Source: UBA6136 sp964344495
Lineage (GTDB): Bacteria; Pseudomonadota; Gammaproteobacteria; Methylococcales; Methylococcaceae
DNA length: 12,708 nucleotides
Reading direction: 5' to 3'
NCBI GenBank assembly: GCA_964344495.1
Contig: CAYFNI010000067.1
Location: 1-12,708 of the forward strand
This document shows, in pieces, positions 7,428 through 12,708 of the stretch (within the stretch, counting starts at the first letter, position 1; each line of letters opens with the position of its first letter). The notes under the pieces were generated by a model. It worked only from the letters and a program-made list of their open reading frames with translations. It was not told the DNA's origin and did no database searches. The position numbers and the translations under genes are program-made.

Positions 7428-8315
7428 TCAGGGGGCCACGCCGAGGATGATGGCCCCCGCCTTGAAGACAGCCGTCACCGGCGACCCGACCTCCAGCCCC
7501 AGAGACTGGCAGCTTTCGGCTGTGATGGACGCCACCACCGTATCGCCGCCCGGCAACTCGGCGACCACTTCAGTGGTGACCGGCCCCTGCGTCAGCTCGC
7601 GCACTCGCCCTTCAAGCTGGTTGCGGGCGGACAGACGAAAGCCTTCCATCTCCGTGACCAACATCACGTCGGAGGCCTTGACCAGCGCAATCACCGGCGT
7701 GTCATAGCCCAGTTCGAGCCGCTTGACCGATTCGTTGGTCATGCTGGCCAACAGTGTTGCCCCGCCCTTCAGACCGACGCTGACCTCCGCATTCACTGCG
7801 CCCTGAAGGACGCTGATCACGGTACCGCCCCATTGATTGCGTGCACTCGATTTCATGAATAACCTCCTGAACCATTGGAGAATGACCGGATCCTGAATCA
7901 GTTCCTCGTTCAAGCGGTCGAGAAAGGACTCTTTTTCTTGCTGCAGGTGCAGAAAGGCGGCTAACAGAATCCGGCCGGTTTCGGTCAGCCGGGTACCCTT
8001 CTCCTCCCCGCCGCCAGCCACCCGTTCGATCAGCGGCCGAGGCGACAGGGCACCGGCTCGCTCAATCATCTCCCAGGCGCCCTTGTAACTCAGACCGGCG
8101 ACACCCGCCGCCCGGTTGATGGAGCCGACCCGGTCGATGGCCGCCAGCAGCTCGAACAGTCTGGAGTTCAGCCCCCCGCCGAGGGACAACTCCGCTTCGA
8201 CAATGCGTGAAGACGAACGCGCCGGCACGCGACGGCGCAGCGGCACGACGTTGTCGCCACCCTTGGGCGCTGTTCTGGAATGCTCATGGGACGGTGGCTT
8301 CATCGTGCTGCTCAC
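7428..8315 (-). CDS. modE: Molybdate-responsive transcriptional regulator ModE
   Basis: A 295-residue DNA-binding molybdate sensor. When molybdate is bound, ModE dimers repress modABC and may activate molybdoenzyme genes. Residues about 50-130 are the LysR-like winged helix-turn-helix, with the typical GSINRAAGVAGLSYKGAWEM (64-83) and LTETGRILLAAF (110-121). Two tandem Mop domains follow, each opening with SARNQ (157-161 and 229-233), the molybdate-binding motif. A basic N-terminal stretch of about 35 residues (PLRRRVPARSSSR) precedes the usual ModE start. The start is GTG at 8315, which overlaps the modC stop codon in the sequence GTGA. An in-frame ATG at 8303 (residue 5) is an alternative. 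It is the last gene of modABCE, so regulator and transporter are made together, implying autoregulation. Confidence 0.95.
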   Translation of the reverse strand: MSSTMKPPSHEHSRTAPKGGDNVVPLRRRVPARSSSRIVEAELSLGGGLNSRLFELLAAIDRVGSINRAAGVAGLSYKGAWEMIERAGALSPRPLIERVAGGGEEKGTRLTETGRILLAAFLHLQQEKESFLDRLNEELIQDPVILQWFRRLFMKSSARNQWGGTVISVLQGAVNAEVSVGLKGGATLLASMTNESVKRLELGYDTPVIALVKASDVMLVTEMEGFRLSARNQLEGRVRELTQGPVTTEVVAELPGGDTVVASITAESCQSLGLEVGSPVTAVFKAGAIILGVAP

Positions 8316-9406
8316 TCAAGCAAGGCCATGGCCTTGATTTGCGCAAAAACCGACTGACCGGCTGCCAGACCGAGACTGCGACAGGAACGCCGGGAAATCT
8401 GCGCCAGCAAGGGCGTCTCGCCCACCACCAGCCTGACCCACACCCGCGACGGCTCCTGGGTATCATCGATTCCGGTCACCTTGGCCTCGAGAATATTGAG
8501 GATGCTGGTATCCTCAGCCCGGGTCAATGTCAGGCTGACATCCGTGGGCAAGACCCGGCATCGCAGCCGACTGCCGATCGGCTGCCGGCGTTGTGCGACC
8601 CACAGGCTCTGACCGGCAAACTCCAGCCGGGTGACGCCATCCTCCGGCTCATGCGCTACCACCGTGGTTTGCAGCACGACACCGGGATCATCGACAAAGA
8701 CCGACAGATGGTCGATCTGAGCCAGCACGTCCTGCACTGGACCCTGGGCACGAACCTGACCATGATCGAGCAGAACCAGATAATCGCCCAGTCGGGCCAA
8801 TTCATCCGGAGAATGGGTCACGTAGAGGACCGGGATCTCCAGTTCATCGTGCAGGCGTTCAAGATAGGGCATGATCTCCCGCCTCATGGGCAAATCCAGT
8901 GCCGCCAGCGGTTCGTCCATGAGCAGCAGGCGGGGACTGGCCAGCAGAGCACGCCCGATGCCGACCCGTTGCTGTTCGCCCCCGGAGAGCCGCGCCGGCG
9001 CCCGCGTCAACAGGTGCCTGAGCCCCAGCAGATCCACGGCCTGATCGAAAGCGATGCGCCGATCGCCGGGGGGAATCCGCTTCAGTCCAAACCTGAGGTT
9101 GGCTTCAACATCCAGATGCGGAAACAGCGCGGCCTCCTGAAAGACGTAACCCACCGCCCGCCGGTGGGCCGGCAGGAAACGACCGGCGGCATCGTCCTGC
9201 CAGACCTCCCCGTTCACCGAGAGTGTGCCGCGCGCCTCCGGCTCAAGCCCGGCGAAACAGCGCAACAAGGTCGTCTTGCCAGAACCCGAGGCACCGAACA
9301 AGATCGTCACGCCCTGGCCCGGCAGGGCCAGATCGGCCTGTAATTCAAACCCGGCCAGAGGCCGCCGAAACACGGCGCGGATACCGGGGACGGTGCCGAC
9401 CTTCAT
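8312..9406 (-). CDS. modC: Molybdate ABC transporter ATP-binding protein ModC
   Basis: The 364-residue ATPase that drives molybdate import through ModB. Walker A is GASGSGKT (38-45), the Q-loop Gln is residue 90 in YVFQEAALFPHL, the signature is LSGGEQQR (140-147), Walker B is LLLMDEP (160-166) and the switch His is residue 198 (YVTHSPDE). The C-terminal region (about 295-363) holds a Mop/TOBE domain (TSILNILEAKVTGI) that can bind oxyanion and regulate transport. The open frame runs 194 codons further upstream, but that part overlaps modB out of phase and is not ModC. The ATG at 9406 overlaps the modB stop codon (ATGA) and gives the normal ModC N-terminus. Its stop codon overlaps the modE start. 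Confidence 0.96.
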   Translation of the reverse strand: MKVGTVPGIRAVFRRPLAGFELQADLALPGQGVTILFGASGSGKTTLLRCFAGLEPEARGTLSVNGEVWQDDAAGRFLPAHRRAVGYVFQEAALFPHLDVEANLRFGLKRIPPGDRRIAFDQAVDLLGLRHLLTRAPARLSGGEQQRVGIGRALLASPRLLLMDEPLAALDLPMRREIMPYLERLHDELEIPVLYVTHSPDELARLGDYLVLLDHGQVRAQGPVQDVLAQIDHLSVFVDDPGVVLQTTVVAHEPEDGVTRLEFAGQSLWVAQRRQPIGSRLRCRVLPTDVSLTLTRAEDTSILNILEAKVTGIDDTQEPSRVWVRLVVGETPLLAQISRRSCRSLGLAAGQSVFAQIKAMALLE

Positions 9407-10089
9407 CGCCGCAACACCCCGAACCTGTCCAGACCGAGGCCGTACAGCAGCAGCAAGACTCCGAAGGCAAAGGCCAGCATCAAGCCGGCCAGCGCGTGGG
9501 CCTGAGCATATTCGAGCGCCTCGACATGTTGATACATTTGCACCGAGATGACCCGGGTCTTCTCCGGGATATTGCCGCCGACCATCAGCACCACGCCGAA
9601 CTCGCCCATGGTATGGGCGAACCCCAACACCCCGGCCGTCAACAGACCGGGACGCGCCATCGGCAGGGCAACGGAAAAGAACCGGTCCCATGGGCCGGCG
9701 CGCAAGGTCGCCGCCACGTCCAGTGGACGCCGGCCGATGGCCGTGAAGGTATTCTGGATCGGCTGGACCACAAACGGTAGCGAGTAGAGTACCGACGTCA
9801 CAACCAGACCGGCAAACGTGAATGGCAGATAGCCCAGCCCCAACCACTGGGTCAGTCCTCCCACCGGACCCTGCGGACCCATGGCGAGCAACAGGTAGAA
9901 CCCCAGCACCGAAGGCGGCAGAAACAAGGGCAAGGCGACCACCGATTCGATCACCCCCTTGAGACGGCAGCGCGTGTGCGCCAGCCACCAGGCCAGCGGC
10001 GTACCCAACAGCAGCAGCAGCCCGGTAACGAGGCTCGCCAGCTTGAGACTGAGCCAGATGGCCTTGAGGTCTTCGTTATCGGGCATCAT
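9403..10089 (-). CDS. modB: Molybdate ABC transporter permease ModB
   Basis: The 228-residue inner-membrane permease of the molybdate importer, close to the length of other ModB proteins. Five or six hydrophobic segments are visible, at about 10-36, 46-70, 85-107, 147-170 and 200-220. The conserved cytoplasmic EAA loop that docks on ModC is recognisable as DVAATLRAGPWDRFF (124-138) followed by ALPMARPGLL. LPLFLPPSVLGFYLL (53-67) and AHTMGEFGVVLMVGGN (158-173) are typical ModB/CysT sequences. Two successive ATG codons (10089 and 10086) could start it and no strong ribosome site is seen, so coupling to modA 20 nt upstream is likely. Confidence 0.96.
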   Translation of the reverse strand: MMPDNEDLKAIWLSLKLASLVTGLLLLLGTPLAWWLAHTRCRLKGVIESVVALPLFLPPSVLGFYLLLAMGPQGPVGGLTQWLGLGYLPFTFAGLVVTSVLYSLPFVVQPIQNTFTAIGRRPLDVAATLRAGPWDRFFSVALPMARPGLLTAGVLGFAHTMGEFGVVLMVGGNIPEKTRVISVQMYQHVEALEYAQAHALAGLMLAFAFGVLLLLYGLGLDRFGVLRR

Positions 10090-10109
10090 CAGGCTCGCGG
10101 GAGGGCGAC

Positions 10110-10856
10110 CTAAGGCAGGACATAGCCAAAGGAACGGATGATGGCCTTGGCCGCATCCGACCTCAGGTATGCCATGAAGGCCAGCGCGGCGGGGTTGTCC
10201 TTGCCTCGCGTCAGCAACACGGCGTCCTGGCGAATCGGCCGGTGGAGCTGGTCTGGCACCCGCCAGGCCGAACCACCGGTCAGCTGACCATCACGATAAA
10301 TTTGCGACACGGCGACAAAGCCCAACTCGGCATTGCCAGTCGCGATGAACTGGTGCGTCTGGCTGATGTTTTCACCCTGAACCCAGGTCGGCTCCAGCGT
10401 CTTCAGCAGCCCCATGCTCTGCATCACGTCGACGGCGGCCTGCCCATAGGGTGCGGTCTTGGGGTTGGCGATAGCGAGGTGTGCAAAGCCTCCCCTTTTG
10501 AGGATGTTGCCCTGCTGATCGACATAGTGGGCTTTGGCGCTCCAGAGGGCCAGTTGTCCGATGGCATAGGTAAACCGGGTCCCCGCTAGCGTCCGTCCCT
10601 CCTGCTCCAGCTTGGCCGGGGCGGTGTCATCCGCCGACAGGAAAACCTCGAACGGCGCACCATTCTGAATCTGCGCAAAAAGCTTGCCGGTCGCTCCCGA
10701 CGATAGCTCGACCTTGTGACCACTGGCCTGCTCAAAGGCGGGCGCAACCTGCGCCATGGGCTCACTGAAATTGGCCGCCACGGCCACCACCACTGTGCCC
10801 GCCAAGGCCGACTGAACGGCGCCCGCAGACACGATCAACAGCAAGATCAGATGCAT
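10110..10856 (-). CDS. modA: Periplasmic molybdate-binding protein ModA
   Basis: The 248-residue solute-binding protein that captures molybdate (and probably tungstate) in the periplasm and delivers it to ModBC. Residues 1-19 form a Sec signal peptide with likely cleavage after ALA. The mature protein starts GTVVVAVAANF. Family motifs are LSSGATGKL (51-59), which holds the ligand-binding Ser, and LSADDTAPAKL (73-83), GQLALWS (100-106), NPKTAPYGQAA and TGNAELGFVA, the last near the C-lobe binding loop. The start is certain: AAGGAGG lies 7 nt upstream of the ATG. It is the first gene of modABCE and the most strongly initiated, as expected for a binding protein needed in excess. Confidence 0.96.
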   Translation of the reverse strand: MHLILLLIVSAGAVQSALAGTVVVAVAANFSEPMAQVAPAFEQASGHKVELSSGATGKLFAQIQNGAPFEVFLSADDTAPAKLEQEGRTLAGTRFTYAIGQLALWSAKAHYVDQQGNILKRGGFAHLAIANPKTAPYGQAAVDVMQSMGLLKTLEPTWVQGENISQTHQFIATGNAELGFVAVSQIYRDGQLTGGSAWRVPDQLHRPIRQDAVLLTRGKDNPAALAFMAYLRSDAAKAIIRSFGYVLP

Positions 10857-10943
10857 CGGATTTCCTCCTTAAAGGCTGATTGGACACGCACTCTCCGGCA
10901 CATGATCGCAGGACGTGCAACTTCAGATAGGGGTTCAATGACA

Positions 10944-10967
10944 CGCTATTTATATCAGGTAATAGAA
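10944..10967. promoter_or_regulatory. Putative ModE operator of modABCE
   Basis: CGCTAT, 12 nt, ATAGAA. The known ModE box has half-sites of the form CGnTAT and ATAnCG; the Escherichia coli modA site as I recall it has the same 12-nt spacing. The left half matches fully, while the right half matches only ATAG before diverging. It lies about 88 bp upstream of the modA ATG and covers the candidate -10 element, which fits repression by molybdate-bound ModE. Confidence 0.65.
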
Positions 10968-10978
10968 CTGCCCAACAA
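10949..10978 (-). promoter_or_regulatory. Candidate modA promoter
   Basis: On the minus strand TTGTTG (10978-10973) and TATAAA (10954-10949) are separated by 18 nt. The -10 lies inside the putative ModE operator. The resulting leader before the modA ATG would be about 85 nt. Confidence 0.45.
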
Positions 10979-11051
10979 TCACGGCCAGAAAGATTTCCCG
11001 CTTCATCATGAAGTTAAGATCTAGATATGAGCACTGAATTGCGGGTGAGCG

Positions 11052-11086
11052 GCTATGGCTTGCAATATGCGACCATAGGCCATAGC
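11052..11086. repeat. 8-bp inverted repeat upstream of the amidase gene
   Basis: GCTATGGC (11052-11059) and its exact complement GCCATAGC (11079-11086) flank a 19-nt spacer. The spacer holds an additional CCATAG (11073-11078), so three copies of the CTATGG/CCATAG hexamer occur within 35 bp. It could be a regulator site or an RNA stem-loop. It has no T-tract, so it is not an intrinsic terminator. Confidence 0.5.
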
Positions 11087-11219
11087 TCTCCCAAAAGGGG
11101 GCCGTTGGCACTTGATGCATTCCGAGAAACCATCCAGCAGGCAGGTCCTGCGACAACGCTACGCTTGCGGCGTCATGCAGCGACGGGTATTTTTCATGAA
11201 CTTCCCCACGGGTCCTTCC

Positions 11220-12032
11220 ATGAATCGCCGGACGCTCCTTACTCTGCTCTTTCCTGGCTTGCTACTGACAAGCGCTCTGGTGAGTGCGGCGCCAGAGGCC
11301 CGGAGCAAGATTGGCAACGCCCCGCTCAATCAGCCCAAGCCTTTTGTAGTCGTCATCGACGCCGGTCATGGGGGAAAGGATAGCGGCGCTCAAGGCGTCA
11401 GAGGCACTCAGGAAAAAGAGGTCGTCCTGGCCGTCGCCATCAAACTGGCTGCATTGATTCACAAGCAACCCGGCATGCGCCGGGTCATGGTTCGCAACGA
11501 TGATCGGTTTGTCGGCTTGCGCCGCCGCGCCCAGATTGCACGGGAAGCCCATGCCGACCTGTTTATCTCATTGCATGCCGACGCCTTTGAAGATCCCGAT
11601 GCGCAGGGTTCGTCGGTGTTCATTCTCTCGGACTCCGGCGCCAGCAGCGAAGCGGCAAAATGGCTGGCCGACCGTGAGAACGCGCGGGAAGTCGGTGGCG
11701 TGGATTTGGCGGCTCAGGACGCCATGGTCGCTTCGGTCTTGCTGGATCTGTCAAAAAACGCCAACAATGAGGCCAGCGAACAGGCTGCAGAGTCGGTGCT
11801 CCAGTCTTTGCAGAAAGAATTTAAAATACACAGCGGCGGAGTGCAGAAAGCGGGCTTCGCCGTTCTGAAATCGCTGGATGTCCCTTCGATGCTGATCGAA
11901 ATGGCGTTCATTTCAAACGCAAGCGAAGAAGCGCGTCTGCTCGACCCCAAACAGCAGGACCGCATGGCAAAGGCGATTTTTCGCGGCATTGTGGGGATTG
12001 CACCGCGGATATCGGGAACTCCCACGCCTTGA
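11220..12032 (+). CDS. N-acetylmuramoyl-L-alanine amidase (Amidase_3, AmiA/AmiC class)
   Basis: A 270-residue periplasmic zinc amidase that cuts the bond between MurNAc and the stem peptide, splitting septal peptidoglycan. MNRRTLLTLLFPG starts a signal peptide of about 24 residues; the twin arginine hints at Tat export but is not decisive. VVIDAGHGGKDSGAQG (44-59) gives zinc ligand His50, GTQEKEV (62-68) gives Glu65, LFISLHADAF (114-123) gives His119 and LIEMAFISN (225-233) gives catalytic Glu227. Residues about 140-195 (WLADRENA, GGVDL, LLDLSKNANNEAS) match the autoinhibitory helix insert of EnvC/NlpD-controlled amidases. The N-terminal AMIN targeting domain of E. coli AmiC is absent. The ATG at 11220 gives the best signal peptide; an ATG at 11196 (eight residues longer) and a TTG at 11112 remain possible. 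No start has a strong ribosome site. Confidence 0.92.
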   Translation: MNRRTLLTLLFPGLLLTSALVSAAPEARSKIGNAPLNQPKPFVVVIDAGHGGKDSGAQGVRGTQEKEVVLAVAIKLAALIHKQPGMRRVMVRNDDRFVGLRRRAQIAREAHADLFISLHADAFEDPDAQGSSVFILSDSGASSEAAKWLADRENAREVGGVDLAAQDAMVASVLLDLSKNANNEASEQAAESVLQSLQKEFKIHSGGVQKAGFAVLKSLDVPSMLIEMAFISNASEEARLLDPKQQDRMAKAIFRGIVGIAPRISGTPTP

Positions 12033-12040
12033 TCCCGACC

Positions 12041-12090
12041 ACCGCAACTACCCCTACCTCCCTGCCCTCAGCTGGCTGCGGTAGTTTTAG
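12041..12090 (+). terminator. Possible weak terminator between convergent genes
   Basis: AACTACC (12046-12052) can pair with GGTAGTT (12080-12086), followed by a short T-run. ACCGCA (12041-12046) can alternatively pair with TGCGGT (12077-12082). The loops are long (27 nt or more), so this is a weak call in the gap shared by the amidase gene and the converging mutase gene. Confidence 0.25.
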
Positions 12091-12095
12091 CGCTC

Positions 12096-12708
12096 TCAAG
12101 AAAGCCCATCGGCTAGCCTGTGAATCACGCCGTCCGGCTCAGCGATCATATGGGCCACCACCGCATCGGCTCGCGCTTGGCTGTTACTGACCGCATACAC
12201 CCTGATTTCATCGGCGTTCCCGGAGGGTCGCAGATGAACCACATCGCCATGTGCGAAACTGATTCTGGGGCCATCAACGTAATTAATGTGCGTGATGTCA
12301 GCGAAACCGGCCCCGGCCTCAAAGTAAGCCGCGAGGCGGTTACGGATATCGACCATGTGAGCAACCTTCGGTTCGTCGAGAGGAACCGCATTACCGTCCT
12401 CCGAATAGGCGCACACAGAGCCATCAGCCCCGAACATCACCACTTTCAGCCCCAAATGCGCCGGACTGAGGGAACTGACGATACGATCACTGAGACATCG
12501 GGGAAAGTTCTTGATCAAACCGGCGCCACTGAAGCGTGCGGGAAGACGATCGACCAGTTCCGATAACGTGAGTCCGTGCTCACGCGCCGCTACCAGTGAC
12601 GTAACAATCGGCAAGACGGCATCGCGGGTGGGCAGCGCCGCGAGCGTATGTCCCTGCCGATGGATCGGGGTGGCGGTCAGAAAACCACCGTTGGGCTCCC
12701 AGCCGCAA
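12096..12708 (-). CDS. Phosphomannomutase-type phosphohexomutase, C-terminal part
   Basis: The last 203 residues of an alpha-D-phosphohexomutase; the N-terminal part, with the phosphoserine loop, lies beyond the window edge. The visible fragment opens CGWEPNGGFL, the sugar-binding GE/GWExNGGF motif of domain 3, and continues LPTRDAVLPIVTSL. Domain 4 carries the phosphate-binding loop LRPSGNADEIRVYA near the C-terminus. GWExNGGF with TRDAVLP fits enzymes annotated as phosphomannomutase and differs from the GGEQSGH motif of GlmM. The product would feed GDP-mannose or another nucleotide sugar for polysaccharide. An in-frame TTG at 12614 is not the true start, since homologous sequence continues to the edge. 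It converges on the amidase gene with 63 nt between stop codons. Confidence 0.85.
   Translation of the reverse strand, partial: CGWEPNGGFLTATPIHRQGHTLAALPTRDAVLPIVTSLVAAREHGLTLSELVDRLPARFSGAGLIKNFPRCLSDRIVSSLSPAHLGLKVVMFGADGSVCAYSEDGNAVPLDEPKVAHMVDIRNRLAAYFEAGAGFADITHINYVDGPRISFAHGDVVHLRPSGNADEIRVYAVSNSQARADAVVAHMIAEPDGVIHRLADGLS

Larger units (their letters stand above)
10857..11219. other. 363-nt divergent region between modA and the amidase gene
   Basis: No gene is supported. A plus-strand frame opening at 11027 overlaps the amidase in another phase and resembles no protein. On the modA side lie its ribosome site (10864-10870), a leader of about 85 nt, a promoter and a ModE-type operator. 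On the amidase side lie a CTATGG-based inverted repeat (11052-11086) and a small CCC-AAAA-GGG hairpin (11090-11099). I looked for a molybdenum-cofactor riboswitch in the modA leader; it seems too short to hold one. Confidence 0.65.

Noticed and set aside
8207..9343. 378-codon plus-strand frame opposite modE and modC
   Set aside because: Antisense to ModC, whose ATPase motifs are all intact; low-complexity Gln/Arg-rich translation.
9407..9988. N-terminal extension of ModC into the modB region
   Set aside because: The frame is open but out of phase with modB, gives no ABC-protein sequence, and the ATGA overlap marks the true modC start.
10857..10943. Molybdenum-cofactor riboswitch in the modA leader
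   Set aside because: The leader is about 85 nt, shorter than that RNA class, and I could not see its paired core; the ModE box already explains regulation.
11027..11383. 118-codon plus-strand frame upstream of and overlapping the amidase
   Set aside because: Its second half overlaps the amidase in another frame; no family resemblance and no ribosome site.

Overview
The window reads as chromosome of a GC-rich gammaproteobacterium. Gene density is high, intergenic gaps are short, Shine-Dalgarno sites are mostly good, and codon use looks uniform. The best metabolic clue is a mclA-mtkA-mtkB operon (malyl-CoA lyase plus the two subunits of malate-CoA ligase). Together these convert glyoxylate plus acetyl-CoA to malate, or the reverse. 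The set is typical of serine-cycle methylotrophs and occurs in gammaproteobacterial methanotrophs (Methylococcales). That assignment is an inference: no methane, methanol or formaldehyde oxidation gene lies in the window, and other C1 users or autotrophs remain possible.

Layout. (1) 2-946, minus: an outer-membrane protein with a signal peptide, a His-rich segment, a coiled coil and a beta-barrel, followed by a 457-nt gap holding its promoter region, an 18-bp perfect palindrome and the leader of the next operon. (2) 1404-4483, plus: mclA-mtkA-mtkB, closed by two tandem hairpins, the second a good intrinsic terminator. (3) 4562-5843, plus: a single-domain rhodanese, D-aminoacyl-tRNA deacylase (dtd) and a DUF805 membrane protein. 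(4) 5874-6737, minus: an isocitrate lyase/PEP mutase superfamily enzyme, divergent from a lipoprotein of unknown function at 6830-7417. (5) 10856-7428, minus: a tightly packed modABC-modE operon for molybdate uptake and sensing, with a ModE-type operator over its likely promoter. (6) 11220-12032, plus: a periplasmic N-acetylmuramoyl-L-alanine amidase. (7) 12096-12708, minus: the C-terminal part of a phosphomannomutase-type enzyme, cut by the window edge.

How the parts connect. The mcl/mtk enzymes form one pathway segment. The isocitrate lyase/PEP mutase family enzyme could touch the same C2-C4 pool, but this is unproven. The mod genes form a self-regulated uptake system supplying molybdenum for molybdoenzymes such as formate dehydrogenase or nitrate reductase, or for nitrogenase; none of these is in the window. 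The rest is housekeeping or envelope function.

I found no phage, transposon, CRISPR, toxin-antitoxin or defence island, no tRNA or rRNA, and no convincing previously undescribed multigene system. The points most worth a second look are the palindrome at 1002-1019, the isolated mcl-mtk operon, the ModE box at 10944-10967, the inverted repeat at 11052-11086 and the unassigned lipoprotein.
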